The notes under the pieces are model-generated. The model saw only the letters and a list, made by a program, of their open reading frames with translations. It ran no database searches and had not been told where the DNA came from. 64,000 nt of DNA from Gemmatimonadota bacterium (GTDB lineage: Bacteria > Gemmatimonadota > Gemmatimonadetes > Gemmatimonadales > GWC2-71-9): the NCBI GenBank assembly GCA_003222035.1, contig QHUS01000048.1, positions 1-64,000 of the forward strand, written 5' to 3'. A program made the position numbers and the translations under genes. Positions 33,900-42,997 of this stretch are shown piece after piece (position 1 is the stretch's first letter; every line of letters begins with the position of its first letter).

Positions 33900-35992
33900 G
33901 CCTTCGCCTCCTCCAGCTCTTTCTTCCGTACCTCGGCGACCTTCTGCGCCGCGTCGGGCGGGACCTCCTGGTACACATGAAACTTCGAGCGGTACGTGCC
34001 GCGGCCGTGCGTGATCGAGTGCAGCGTGGTGGCGTAGCGGTCCAGCTCGGCTTCGGGAACGAGCGCCTTGATCTTGACCTGGCGGCCCGCAGGCTCGGTG
34101 CCCAGGATCTGGCCGCGGCGCGACGAGAGATCGCCCATCACCGCGCCCTGGTAGTCGTCGGGTGTCCACACGTCGAGCTCGAGAATCGGCTCCAGCAGCA
34201 CGGGCCGGCAGTTCGGGCTGACGTTCCGGAAGGCCAGGATGCCGGCCATCTTGAACGACATTTCGTTCGAGTCCACGTCGTGGTAGGAGCCGTCGTACAG
34301 CTCCGCCTTGAAATCGACGACCGGGTATCCCGCCACCGGCCCGCGGGCCGCGGCCTCCTGGACCCCGCGCTCGACCGCCGGGATGTACTGTCGCGGGATC
34401 ACGCCGCCCACGATCTCGTCCACGAACTGGAAGCCCGATCCCCTGGGCAGCGGTGCGATGCGGATCCAGCAGTCACCGTACTGACCGCGGCCGCCGGTCT
34501 GCTTCTTGTGCTTCCCCTGGCCCTCGGCGCGGGCCTTGAACGTTTCGCGGTACGCGATCTTCGGCTTGCCGATCACGGCGTGCACCCCGAACTTGCGCGC
34601 CAGCCGCCCCACGATGATCTCCAGGTGCCGCTCCCCCAGACCGCGGATCAGGGTCTGCGACAGCTCGCCCGAGTACTCGTGCTGGAACGTCGGGTCTTCC
34701 TCATGCAGCTTGTGCAGGCCGGTCGAGAGCTTTTCCTCCTCACCACGCTGTTTCACCTCGATCGCCTCGGTGATCACCGGCTCTGGGAACGGGATCTTGG
34801 GGAGCACGATGGCCCGGTCCTTGGTCGACAGCGTGTCGTTGGTGTGGGTGTCACGGAGCTTGGCGACGACGCCCATGTCCCCCGCGTGCAGCTCGGCGAT
34901 CTCGAGTCGCTCCTTGCCGACCGTGACGCACAGGTGGTTCAGCTTCTCGACCGCCTCGCGCGGCGCGTTGTAGACGTCCTGGCCATTTCTCACGGTGCCG
35001 GAGTACAGCCGGAAGTAGGTCACGTCCCCCACATGCGGCTCCGAAATCGTCTTGAACACCTGCGCCACGAACGACGCCGCGTCCTCGGGCCTCAGGGTCA
35101 CCCGCTCGGCGCTGCCCCAACGCTGCGCCTCCACGGGCGGCCGCTCGTTCGGCGCGGGTACCAGCTCGACGAGCTTCGACAGCAGGGCCCGAGTCCCGAA
35201 GGTGAGCTCGGCGGCGCCGCAGAACAGGGGGAAGAGCTCCCCCTTGAGCATGCCCGCCTTCATCGCCGCGATCGCCTCGTCCCGCCCGATCTCCTCCCCG
35301 CCGAGGTATCGCTCGAGCAGCGTGTCGTCCGTTTCAGCGATGCGCTCGATCAGCTCCTTCGAGTACCGCTCGAAGCGCTCTTGGTACTCGGGTGGCACGT
35401 CGACCTCGTCGTACTCGCCGGCCTTGGTTCCCTTCTTGTACATGTGACACTTCTTCGAGAAGAGATTGACGATCCCGTGGAATTCGGGCCCCTCACCGAC
35501 GGGGATCTCGACCGGGATCACCTTGGGGGTGAGCCGGTCCTTGACCTGCGTGTAGACCCTCTCGAAGTTCGCGTGCTCCTTATCCATGAGCGAGACAAAG
35601 AACAGGCGCGGAATGCCCCGCTGCTCGCAGTAGTCCCACACCTTTTCCGTGCCCACCTCCACGCCGCCCGTCGCCGACACGACCACTACGGCGCCGTCGG
35701 CGGCGTACACGCCCGCCAGTGCTTCGCCCGTGAAGTCGAGATAGCCCGGGGTGTCGATCAAGTTGAGCTTTACGTCCATCCATTCGGCGACGGCGAGGGC
35801 GAGGTTGATCGAGTACTTGCGTTCGATTTCGTCCGGGGTGTAATCGGTAAGGGCGGTGCCGTCTTTCACGGATCCGTGTCGCTTGCTCGTGCCGGCCACG
35901 AACGCGAGGGCGTCGACCAGTGACGTCTTGCCGCTCGCGCCGTGGCCCACGACCGCCACATTGCGGATCTCCGGTGTCTTGTACACGCGCAT
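33896..35992 (-). CDS. Elongation factor G-like GTPase (EF-G2 type)
   Basis: A 698-residue translational GTPase of the EF-G-like (FusA2) group. G1 is GHGASGKTSLVDAL rather than the GHVDHGKT of true EF-G, G3 DTPGYLDF, and the G4 region reads LMDKEHAN instead of NKMD, so nucleotide use may differ. Domain III-V landmarks are present: GLGERHLEIIVGRLARKFGV, KKQTGGRGQYGDCWI, GWxDA-like DGSYHDVDSNEMSFKMAG, and SLTHGRGTYRSKF as SITHGRGTYRSKF. Such paralogues are not essential translocases; some act in ribosome rescue or recycling. First gene of a minus-strand block that includes the chimeric remnant and the propeller lipoprotein. Confidence 0.9.
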   Translation of the reverse strand: MRVYKTPEIRNVAVVGHGASGKTSLVDALAFVAGTSKRHGSVKDGTALTDYTPDEIERKYSINLALAVAEWMDVKLNLIDTPGYLDFTGEALAGVYAADGAVVVVSATGGVEVGTEKVWDYCEQRGIPRLFFVSLMDKEHANFERVYTQVKDRLTPKVIPVEIPVGEGPEFHGIVNLFSKKCHMYKKGTKAGEYDEVDVPPEYQERFERYSKELIERIAETDDTLLERYLGGEEIGRDEAIAAMKAGMLKGELFPLFCGAAELTFGTRALLSKLVELVPAPNERPPVEAQRWGSAERVTLRPEDAASFVAQVFKTISEPHVGDVTYFRLYSGTVRNGQDVYNAPREAVEKLNHLCVTVGKERLEIAELHAGDMGVVAKLRDTHTNDTLSTKDRAIVLPKIPFPEPVITEAIEVKQRGEEEKLSTGLHKLHEEDPTFQHEYSGELSQTLIRGLGERHLEIIVGRLARKFGVHAVIGKPKIAYRETFKARAEGQGKHKKQTGGRGQYGDCWIRIAPLPRGSGFQFVDEIVGGVIPRQYIPAVERGVQEAAARGPVAGYPVVDFKAELYDGSYHDVDSNEMSFKMAGILAFRNVSPNCRPVLLEPILELDVWTPDDYQGAVMGDLSSRRGQILGTEPAGRQVKIKALVPEAELDRYATTLHSITHGRGTYRSKFHVYQEVPPDAAQKVAEVRKKELEEAKA

Positions 35993-36033
35993 GGGCGCAG
36001 GTCACTCCGGCAGGGGGTGAGGAGAATATGAAC

Positions 36034-36137
36034 CGACAGGGAGGAAGACGGCTAGGCAGACGCCTAGGCGGGTAGCCGCCGAGTGGCCTCGGCGACTCAG
36101 CGTCTACCTTGCCCTCTGTCCGTCTGCCACGTCTGCC
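36034..36137. repeat. Inverted degenerate heptamer arrays (GGCAGACG family)
   Basis: Left arm of GGCAGAC/CCTAGGC-like units at about 36034-36075 and complementary right arm (GTCTGCC/CTTGCCC units) at about 36101-36137, around a GCCGAG-TGG-CTCGGC hairpin. The right arm encodes the last residues of the MFS protein (VADGQRAR). It sits between fusA2 and the MFS gene on the same strand. More degenerate than others. Confidence 0.55.
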
Positions 36138-37303
36138 GCTCGGTGCTCGACGGTCGGCACTCGCAGGCACGCCACTCCCCCCAGCGCCATCATCGCTCCC
36201 GCCGCCAAGAACGCCGCCGGGCGCGACACATCGTATACCTGTCCCATGACGAGCGGCCCGAGCAGGCGGCCCAGGGCCGCGAGGGCCTGCGCCGCCCCTA
36301 GCACCGTCCCCTGTTCAGTGGGGTCGGCGAACACCGACACCAGTCCGGTCGCGGCGGGTCCGAAGATGCTGTTCGAGAACGCGAGCACCGCCGTCCACCC
36401 GTACAGCGCGGCGCTCGAGCGCAACCCCGGAACCAGCGCGATAGTGGCCGCCATGCCGAACGCGCCCAGAATCAGCAGCACGCGCTCGCCGAAACGCCGG
36501 GCGAGCTTGCCGAACGCGTATCCCTGCACGATCGCCGCCGTCACCCCGATCACCGTGAAGAACCATCCGAGCTGCTGCTCCCGCCAACCAAACGTCACAC
36601 CGGCCCAGAGGGGCAGCGCCACGGTGTAGCCCGAGAACGCGAACGGCGCGAGCGCCCAGGCGATCATGAGCGGCGCGAGCCGCGGGTTTCGGATCGCCTC
36701 GCCGATGTGCGAGAAATCCCACAACTCCCGCTCCGTGCGATGCTCGGCTTGAAGCGACTCGGGAAGCACGACGTACGCCGATACGAAGTTGGCGAGCGAC
36801 AGCCCCGCCGCCACGAGCCCGGGGGCCGCCGGCCCGAGGTAGTGCGCCGACAGCCCGCCGATCGCGGGGCCGATGATGAACCCGAGGCCGAAGGCGGCCC
36901 CGATGATCCCCATCCCGCGCGACCGCTCCGCCGGCGACGTGATGTCCGCCATGTAAGCCTGGGCTGCGGAAATGTTGCCGCCGGCGAATCCCGAGACGAC
37001 CCGCGCGAAGAACAACACCACGTAGGAGTGTGCCGCGGCGAACAGCACGTATCCGAGCGCGTTCACGAGCATCGTCGCGAGGAGGATCGGGCGGCGGCCG
37101 ATGCGATCGGACGTACGACCCAGGATTGCTGTAGCCACGAACTGCATGGCCGAGAACACGCCGAGCAGGGCGCCCAGTCCGAGTCCCCCGGCGCCAAAGC
37201 GCTGCGCGTAGTAGGGCAGGATCGGGATGATGATACCAAACCCGATCAGGTCGATCAGCACCGTGAAGAAAATGACCGCAACGCGCGAGCGCGTGGTCGG
37301 CAT
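36104..37303 (-). CDS. MFS multidrug/tetracycline-type exporter
   Basis: A 399-residue twelve-helix major facilitator. The N-terminal half has the DHA1 pattern VIFFTVLIDLIGFGIIIPILPYY and the loop 2-3 motif GRTSDRIGRRPILL, followed by GFAGGNISAAQAYMADIT, all characteristic of TetA/MdtG-like H+ antiporters. No binding-site residues can be assigned to a drug. The last eight to ten residues come from a tandem repeat arm, so the native C-terminus has been extended. Divergent from the Rieske-flavodoxin gene with only 41 bp between. No TetR-type regulator is adjacent. Confidence 0.93.
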   Translation of the reverse strand: MPTTRSRVAVIFFTVLIDLIGFGIIIPILPYYAQRFGAGGLGLGALLGVFSAMQFVATAILGRTSDRIGRRPILLATMLVNALGYVLFAAAHSYVVLFFARVVSGFAGGNISAAQAYMADITSPAERSRGMGIIGAAFGLGFIIGPAIGGLSAHYLGPAAPGLVAAGLSLANFVSAYVVLPESLQAEHRTERELWDFSHIGEAIRNPRLAPLMIAWALAPFAFSGYTVALPLWAGVTFGWREQQLGWFFTVIGVTAAIVQGYAFGKLARRFGERVLLILGAFGMAATIALVPGLRSSAALYGWTAVLAFSNSIFGPAATGLVSVFADPTEQGTVLGAAQALAALGRLLGPLVMGQVYDVSRPAAFLAAGAMMALGGVACLRVPTVEHRAADVADGQRAR

Positions 37304-37344
37304 AGAGGCTAGAATCTACACCCCCCTGGAGGAGCGGGTGCGGT

Positions 37345-38463
37345 ATGACCACCTGGCATCGGCTCGGCAGCAAGTCGGAGCTGCTCGAACGCGTCCCGTT
37401 TTCGGTGAAGGTCGATCGTCATTCGGTCGCCGTCTTCTTCCACGACGGCCGGTTCCGCGCGATCAGCAACGTCTGCAACCACAAAGGCGGTCCACTGTGC
37501 GAGGGACGGGTGCGCGGTGAATTCGTCATGTGCCCGTGGCATGCGTGGGAATACAGCGTGATCACGGGCAAGGGACCAGAAGGCTTCGACGAAGAGCAGG
37601 TTCCCGTGTTCGCGGTGGAAGAGCGCGCGGATGGCGTATATGTGGAAACGCCGCCGGTCATGCCGCGCAAGCTCATCAAGCACAAGCCCTCCCACCTGCT
37701 CGAGCCGCACCCCAAGCCCGCCGGCGCCCCGCCGCGCGTGCTGGTGCTCTCGACCACGGCGATGGACGACGTCAACCCGCGCTTTTCCACGTCGGACGCG
37801 TTGCTCGAGCACGCCGTCGACCGGGCGAAGCGCCGCGGCGCCGACGTCCAGTTCATCAAGTTGCGCGACCTGAAGTTCCGGCATTGCGAGGGGAACTACT
37901 CCAAGGCCGCCCACGCCTGCACCTGGCCGTGCGCCATCACCGAGCGCGACCCCGAGGATCAGCTCACCCCCGTGTACGAGGGCCTGGTCCACTGGGCCGA
38001 CGTGGTGATCATCGGCACACCCATCCGCTGGGGGAATGCTTCGTCGCTCTACTACAAGATGATCGAGCGCCTGAACTGCGTGCAGAACCAGGTCACGATC
38101 CACAATCGGGTGCTGATCAAGAACAAGGTCGCCGCGTTCATCATCACCGGTGGGCAGGACAACATCCAGGCCGTGGCGGGCGCAATGTTCACCTTCTGGG
38201 CGGAGCTCGGCTGCGTATTTCCCCCCTTCCCATTCATCGCGCACTCGCGTGGCTGGGACGCCGAGGATATGCAGAACAACGTCCGGCAGGTGAAGATGAG
38301 CGACACACTCAAGGAAGCCGCCTTCGAGCTACTCGACAGGGCGCTCGACTTCTGGACCATCATCGACCGCCATAAGGCCGAGATGGACAAGCCTATGGAG
38401 CGGGCGGGGCGCAAAGCGAACACGCTCCCGGAGCCTGACGAGATCGCGGAGATCGCGGTATGA
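37345..38463 (+). CDS. Rieske ferredoxin fused to an NADPH-dependent FMN reductase-like flavodoxin domain
   Basis: A 372-residue soluble redox protein. Residues 1-105 form a Rieske [2Fe-2S] domain with both ligand pairs, VCNHKGGPLC (Cys-x-His) and CPWHAWEY (Cys-x2-His). Residues 128-350 form a flavodoxin-like NADPH:FMN reductase domain: VLVLSTTAMDDVNPRFST for phosphate binding, VVIIGTPIRWGNASSLYYKM and FIITGGQDNIQAVAGAM for the isoalloxazine. Cysteines in HCEGNYSKAAHACTWPCAI may add a metal or disulfide. The domain order suggests internal electron transfer between flavin and Fe-S cluster. The next gene overlaps its stop; substrate unknown. Confidence 0.9.
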   Translation: MTTWHRLGSKSELLERVPFSVKVDRHSVAVFFHDGRFRAISNVCNHKGGPLCEGRVRGEFVMCPWHAWEYSVITGKGPEGFDEEQVPVFAVEERADGVYVETPPVMPRKLIKHKPSHLLEPHPKPAGAPPRVLVLSTTAMDDVNPRFSTSDALLEHAVDRAKRRGADVQFIKLRDLKFRHCEGNYSKAAHACTWPCAITERDPEDQLTPVYEGLVHWADVVIIGTPIRWGNASSLYYKMIERLNCVQNQVTIHNRVLIKNKVAAFIITGGQDNIQAVAGAMFTFWAELGCVFPPFPFIAHSRGWDAEDMQNNVRQVKMSDTLKEAAFELLDRALDFWTIIDRHKAEMDKPMERAGRKANTLPEPDEIAEIAV

Positions 38464-38894
38464 GCCGGCGTCTGGAGCTCGCCCAGGCCTACGAGAAGGC
38501 GCTGTTCGCGGGAGACCGCGCCCGCGTCGCCCAACTGTTTTCCGATGACATCGTCTACTGGGTCGCCGGCGGCCCGCGCATCGGCGGCGAGTGGCGGGGG
38601 CGCGAGCGCGTGCTCGACGCCCTCTGGAATCGGGAGGCCGGCCTGGGCCCCGGCGATTGGGTCTCCGAAGACGTGTGGCGCGAGTGGTACGACGCGGACG
38701 ATCGCGTGATCGTGGAGATCCGCGAGCGCTCCTGGCTCAAGAGCCGCCCTAAAGACGTGATGGACCTGCGCACCTGCGTGGTGATCAGGCTCACCAGCGA
38801 CGCGATCGTCGACCTGCGAGAGTACACCGACAGCCACATCTATGAGGAGTTCGCGCGCCGGCACCGCGCCGAGTTGCCGAAGTTCAGAACGTGA
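38460..38894 (+). CDS. SnoaL-like (NTF2-fold) protein
   Basis: A 144-residue protein starting in an ATGA overlap with the Rieske-flavodoxin gene. LAQAYEKALFAGDRARVAQLF, DIVYWVAGGPRIGGEWRGRERVLDAL and VIRLTSDAIVDLREYTDSHIYEEF are the typical SnoaL helix-strand pattern. Asp and His residues in the cavity (REYTDSHIY) could be catalytic. Cytoplasmic, no signal peptide. Coupling to the redox fusion suggests it handles the same substrate, perhaps hydration or isomerisation, but that is inference. Confidence 0.82.
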   Translation: MSRRLELAQAYEKALFAGDRARVAQLFSDDIVYWVAGGPRIGGEWRGRERVLDALWNREAGLGPGDWVSEDVWREWYDADDRVIVEIRERSWLKSRPKDVMDLRTCVVIRLTSDAIVDLREYTDSHIYEEFARRHRAELPKFRT

Positions 38895-38962
38895 GGTGCA
38901 TCACGGGTTTAACGCCCCGGGTCGCCTAGCGTCTCACCTCCGAACCTCAACCGGGACGATAT

Positions 38963-39370
38963 ATGCGACGTTGCATCGCTCTCTTCGCCGTGCTGGCCTT
39001 CGCCACGAGCGCGCCTGCGCTCTTGTCCGCCCAGGACTCCGGCGAGGTCAAGCAGGACCGCAAGGAAGTCCGTCACGACCGCCGCGACTTGCGCGGCGAC
39101 CGCAAAGACATCCATCAGGACAACCGGGACATCCGCCAAGATCGGCGTGATATCCGTCAGGATCGCCGCGACATTCATCAGGACGTGAAGGACGGCGACC
39201 TGAAGGACGCGCGCCAAGACCGCCGGGACCTGCGGCAGGACCACGGCGACGTGCGGGAGGATCGGCGCGACCGGCGGCACGACGAGCGCGATAAGCGCTC
39301 GGATCGACGGGACCTGCGGCAGGACAAGAAAGACCTGCATCAAGGCGAACCCAAAGACAGTACGAAGTAA
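38963..39370 (+). CDS. Secreted protein of charged seven-residue repeats (QDRRDIR type)
   Basis: A 135-residue protein: signal peptide MRRCIALFAVLAFATSAPALLSAQ up to about residue 24, then about fourteen repeats of QDRRDIR/RDRRDLR-like heptads to the end. Positively and negatively charged residues alternate regularly (Arg/Lys next to Asp), with Ile/Leu at the seventh position, predicting a long single charged helix or coiled coil. No cysteine or known domain. The protein could be a periplasmic spacer, metal or RNA/peptidoglycan binder. The repeat period (21 bp in DNA) is distinct from the 7-bp DNA arrays and its codons vary, so it looks selected as protein. Isolated between other genes. Confidence 0.8.
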   Translation: MRRCIALFAVLAFATSAPALLSAQDSGEVKQDRKEVRHDRRDLRGDRKDIHQDNRDIRQDRRDIRQDRRDIHQDVKDGDLKDARQDRRDLRQDHGDVREDRRDRRHDERDKRSDRRDLRQDKKDLHQGEPKDSTK

Positions 39371-39387
39371 GGCAGGCAAGGCAACTT

Positions 39388-40614
39388 CTAGCTTATGATG
39401 TCCTGCTTTCTGTCACGCCGTCGTGCTATCCAGTACAGTGGAATCGCGAGTACTAGCGTGAGCCCGCTCCCGACCCATGCCTGCCCAATCGAGCGCGCCC
39501 GCGCGACCGCGCCCCACACCGACTGCCCGATCACCCCGCCCGTGCTCGCGAACATCGAGTCGAGCGAAATGATCGTCGCCCGCTGCGCCGACGGGATGTG
39601 GGCGTTGAGGTACGCCTGCTTCACGGGCATCGCGAGCCCGATGGCCGCGCCGTACAGCAGGTAGAGCGACACGACGACGAAGAAGTTCGTCAACAGGCCG
39701 CACAACACGATGAGCACCACCTGCGCTCCCACCGACACCATCAACAGGCCCGTACGTGTCCGGACGACCCGGGACAGCGGCGCGACGAGGACGTTCCCCG
39801 CGATGAGACTCAGGCCCACGAGCGAGCTGATGACCCCATCCACCCACACGAGGTCGCGTCCCAGCAAGTCGAGGAAATAGCGCTGCCAGCTGTAAAACCC
39901 GAAAATCATGAAGCTCATCGAGACGAGCGACGCGAGCATCACGGGTCGCACCACGGGATGGCTCAGGCCGTAGCGCAGCCCCTCGACGAACACTCGCTGA
40001 AGCTCCTCCGGCACACGTCGCAGCTCCAGGGCGCGAGGGGTGTAGCCCAGCTCCGGCATTTTGAACCACGCGAGGGCGAAGAGCGGCACCACGATGGCGG
40101 CGCGCACGAGGTACGGGATGTCGAGGCGGATCTGGCCCAACAATCCGCCGCCGATCGTGCCAAGCAGCATGCCGCCCCCGAAAAACATCTGACCCCGGGC
40201 GAATACCCGCTCGAGCGGTCCGGTGTAGCCCGTGGCCTTCAGCGCGTCTACCAACCAGGCGTCCACGGCCCCCGTGTAGAACGTGTAGCCCAGCCCGAGG
40301 AACACGGAGACCCATGCGAATGCCCAAAAACCCCACCCTCGCCACGCGATCGTCACGTACAGGAGCGTCGTGATGAACAGCGTGACGAGACACAGCAGCA
40401 GCGAGACCCGTCGTCCCACTGTGTCCGCGATCACGCCGGTGGGAATCTCGAACACCATCGAGCCGAGCGTGAACGCCGCGTTCGTCAGAAGCACCTGCTG
40501 GATGTCGAGCCCCGCGTGCATCTTGAAGAGCGTGTCGATCCCCCAGATGAGGGACATCGCCAGGTTGAAGAGCCCGGTGATCGCGTAATACGTGCGTATG
40601 ATGCTCCCGCTCAT
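39388..40614 (-). CDS. MFS transporter, last gene of the EgtD-led operon
   Basis: A 408-residue major facilitator with twelve helices. N-terminal ITGLFNLAMSLIWGIDTLF, FTLGSMVFEIPTGVIADTVGRR (loop 2-3 motif) and GYTFYTGAVDAWLVDAL resemble DHA-type exporters and the unassigned YcaD-like group. C-terminus is basic (ARRRDRKQDI). Start at the ATG overlapping the EamA stop (ATGA), so it is the sixth gene of a tightly coupled minus-strand operon. A role in export of a product made or imported by the operon is plausible; substrate unknown. Confidence 0.9.
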   Translation of the reverse strand: MSGSIIRTYYAITGLFNLAMSLIWGIDTLFKMHAGLDIQQVLLTNAAFTLGSMVFEIPTGVIADTVGRRVSLLLCLVTLFITTLLYVTIAWRGWGFWAFAWVSVFLGLGYTFYTGAVDAWLVDALKATGYTGPLERVFARGQMFFGGGMLLGTIGGGLLGQIRLDIPYLVRAAIVVPLFALAWFKMPELGYTPRALELRRVPEELQRVFVEGLRYGLSHPVVRPVMLASLVSMSFMIFGFYSWQRYFLDLLGRDLVWVDGVISSLVGLSLIAGNVLVAPLSRVVRTRTGLLMVSVGAQVVLIVLCGLLTNFFVVVSLYLLYGAAIGLAMPVKQAYLNAHIPSAQRATIISLDSMFASTGGVIGQSVWGAVARARSIGQAWVGSGLTLVLAIPLYWIARRRDRKQDIIS

Positions 40615-41468
40615 GCCGCCACGACCTGAGTATCGGTCCACGACTTGAGCGCGGTCGCCGTGAGTATGACAATGCTTCCGAGCAGAGCCAGCGGGCCCGG
40701 GGTCTCGCCGTGCGCGAGCCAGGCCCATACGGGGCTCAGCACCGGCTCGACCAGGAGATATAACGACGCCTCGAGGGCCGGCACGCGCGTGATGGCGCGG
40801 GACAGGAACACGTAGGCCAACCCGAGCTGAAACACGCCCAGATAAATCACGATCAGCCAGTCGACGGACCGGCCCGCCGCGAAGGGAAGCGCGCCCGGCA
40901 GGCACACGAGAAACACCATCAGGTTACCGCACGCCGCCGCGGCCGCGATCGGCCCGTGGTCTGCGCCTCCGTCGCGGGCCAGCCACCGGTAGCCCGTCAC
41001 CGTGAATGCCCAGGCGACCGCGCTGCCGGCCGCGAGCACGTTGCCGAGAAAGGGATCGGGTGCGGTGACGAAGTGTCGCTGTCCCCCGACGAACAAGAGC
41101 GCCAGGCCGACGGCCAGCACGGCCATGAACCGCAAGTCCGCGGCGCGCACGCGCTCGTGCAGGAGCCACGGCGCCAGGGCGACCACGAACAGGGGGTTGG
41201 TCGCCTGGAGGAAGACGGTGTTGGCCGCGGTGGTCAATTTGTTCGCGAACACGAACAGGAGGCCCGCCGCGGCGTACGCCACGCCCACGAGCGGGACACG
41301 CCAGCTCCAGCGGGCCCTGGCTTCGGGGATCAGAGCGAGGATCGCGAGCATCGCGACGAGGGCTCGGACCGCCGCGATCTGCCACGCGCTGAACGCGGAC
41401 CATTTGATGGCCGCGCCGGCCGTCGAGAAACACGCGGCGGCGAGTACCAGCTGCAGGCGAGCCTTCAC
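40611..41468 (-). CDS. EamA/DMT-family permease
   Basis: A 285-residue drug/metabolite transporter with ten predicted helices in two EamA halves. First half AAACFSTAGAAIKWSAFSAWQIAAVRALVA and FANKLTTAANTVFLQATNPLF; second half SAVAWAFTVTGYRWLA, and LEASLYLLVEPVLSPVWAWLAHGE with the conserved Glu/Pro turn. GTG start in an overlap with the solute-binding protein stop. DMT proteins usually export amino acids, nucleosides or related metabolites. Within the EgtD operon it may export an imported or modified amino acid. Confidence 0.9.
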   Translation of the reverse strand: MKARLQLVLAAACFSTAGAAIKWSAFSAWQIAAVRALVAMLAILALIPEARARWSWRVPLVGVAYAAAGLLFVFANKLTTAANTVFLQATNPLFVVALAPWLLHERVRAADLRFMAVLAVGLALLFVGGQRHFVTAPDPFLGNVLAAGSAVAWAFTVTGYRWLARDGGADHGPIAAAAACGNLMVFLVCLPGALPFAAGRSVDWLIVIYLGVFQLGLAYVFLSRAITRVPALEASLYLLVEPVLSPVWAWLAHGETPGPLALLGSIVILTATALKSWTDTQVVAA

Positions 41469-42334
41469 GGGCGCGGCGCCTGGAGCCAGTCCCGCGCGAT
41501 CCCGGCGATGTCCTTGTGCTCGACGTCCGCCAGGGCGTTGAGCCGACGCATCTCGGCGTCCGTGATCCGCCCGGCGAGCAGCGCGAGCGCCGTGCCGACC
41601 TCGGGGTGCGCGTCGAGCACCGCCTGCCGTATCACGGGCGCGGCCTCGTACGGCGGGAAGTAGTGCCGGTCGTCCTCGAGAACAACCAGGTCGAGCGCCT
41701 CGATCTGACCGTCCGTCGAGTTGCCGGCGATCACGTCCACCTTCCCTTCCGCCAGCGCGCGGTACGTCAAACCCAAGTCCATCGCAGTGGGTGGCGCGCT
41801 GAACCGCAGTCCGTACGCGTCCGCCAGGCCGCGGAAGCCGTCGGCCCGCTCCAGAAACTCGTATCCGAATCCCGCCTTCCAGCGGGACGCCACACGCGCC
41901 AGATCGGCGATGCGCGTAAGGCCGTACCGGGTTGCGTCGCGGCGTCGCACCGTGATGGCAAACGTGTTGTTGAAGCCGAACGGCTTGCCCCACGTGAGCC
42001 CGAAGCGCCGGGCATATTCGGCGGTGACCGCGCGCCGCACGCTGTCCGCGTCGTGCGCCGGCGGAAACTTGAGGACCGCCGTGTACGCAGTCCCCGTGTA
42101 CTCGACGTACAGGTCGATCTGACCGGACGTGATCGCGTGATGACACACGAACGTTCCGCCCAGATGGAACCGCCGCTCGACCGGCAGCCCGGTGCGCCGC
42201 TCGATCTGCTGTGCCACGATCTCCCCGAGCAGGTCGGACTCGCTGAAGTTCTTCGAGCCCACAACGATCCGGTCGGCGCGGCCGCACCCCGCGAGCAGCG
42301 TAGCGACGAAGACGATTGACTGTCCGACCGTCAT
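41465..42334 (-). CDS. OpuC/EgtU-type substrate-binding lipoprotein
   Basis: A 289-residue substrate-binding lipoprotein of the glycine betaine/choline class (OpuAC-like). Lipobox FVATLLAGC; binding-domain motifs VVGSKNFSESDLLGEIVAQQIE, LGGTFVCHHAITSGQIDLYVEYTGTAY, VIAGNSTDGQIEALDLVVLEDD, YFPPYEAAPVIR. The same family includes choline/betaine binders and the ergothioneine-specific EgtU. Aromatic-box residues cannot be assigned by eye. It is the fourth gene of the operon and directly precedes the two permease genes, so a complete ABC importer is encoded here. Confidence 0.88.
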   Translation of the reverse strand: MTVGQSIVFVATLLAGCGRADRIVVGSKNFSESDLLGEIVAQQIERRTGLPVERRFHLGGTFVCHHAITSGQIDLYVEYTGTAYTAVLKFPPAHDADSVRRAVTAEYARRFGLTWGKPFGFNNTFAITVRRRDATRYGLTRIADLARVASRWKAGFGYEFLERADGFRGLADAYGLRFSAPPTAMDLGLTYRALAEGKVDVIAGNSTDGQIEALDLVVLEDDRHYFPPYEAAPVIRQAVLDAHPEVGTALALLAGRITDAEMRRLNALADVEHKDIAGIARDWLQAPRP

Positions 42335-42969
42335 TTTCCCCGCCACGCGAGCCTCCGCTCCGCCAACCCCAGCAACCCGTCCGCCGCGAGCGCCATCAGG
42401 GCCGCGGGGAGCGCTCCGGCGAGGATCAGCGTGTCGTCCACAACGGCCACCCCGCGAAAGATGTAGACGCCGAGACCGCCGGCCCCGATCGCGGCCGCGA
42501 TCGTCGCGGTGCCGACGCTGACAACGGTGGCCACCCGCACGCCCGCCAAGATCACGCCGAAGCCGAGCGGCAGCTCGACCTGGGTGAGCAGCTGCCAGTC
42601 GGTCATGCCCATCCCACGCCCCGCCTCGCGCACGGCGGGGTCGACACCCGCGATCCCCGTGTACGTGTTGCGCACGATGGGCAGGAGGGCGTACAGCACG
42701 AGCGCGACGATGGCCGTCGATGCCCCGATCCCGCCGATGAAGGGAAGCGGGATGAGGAAACCGAACAGCGCGAGACTCGGCACGGTCTGGAACACGTTCG
42801 CGAGCCCGAGCACGGGCCGCTGCCATGCAGGCCGCCGCGTGAGCACGATGCCGAGGGGAATGCCGAGCGCGAACGCCAGGAGCGTCGAGACGGCGACCAG
42901 ATACAGGTGCTGGGCCACGAGTCCCAAGACTTCCTGGGCGTTGCGGGCGTAGAAGGCCAAGAGACTCAT
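42331..42969 (-). CDS. OpuC/EgtU-type ABC permease
   Basis: A 212-residue permease with about six helices. LLAFALGIPLGIVLTRRPAWQRPVLGLANVFQTVPSLALF and the EAA loop DPAVREAGRGMGMTDWQLLTQVELPLGFGVILAGVRVATV identify it as a proline/glycine-betaine/choline-type inner membrane subunit. In many relatives the permease is fused to the substrate-binding domain; here the binding protein is separate. The start was put at the ATG giving the normal length. The 28-nt gap between the ATPase gene and this one is the longest inside the operon. Confidence 0.9.
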   Translation of the reverse strand: MSLLAFYARNAQEVLGLVAQHLYLVAVSTLLAFALGIPLGIVLTRRPAWQRPVLGLANVFQTVPSLALFGFLIPLPFIGGIGASTAIVALVLYALLPIVRNTYTGIAGVDPAVREAGRGMGMTDWQLLTQVELPLGFGVILAGVRVATVVSVGTATIAAAIGAGGLGVYIFRGVAVVDDTLILAGALPAALMALAADGLLGLAERRLAWRGK

Positions 42970-42997
42970 GGCCCGCCCCGTGCGCGGCTGAAGCCGC

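Noticed and set aside
33977-35923. 648-residue plus frame opposite EF-G2
   Set aside because: EF-G2 motifs on the minus strand are complete; the plus frame shows no family pattern.
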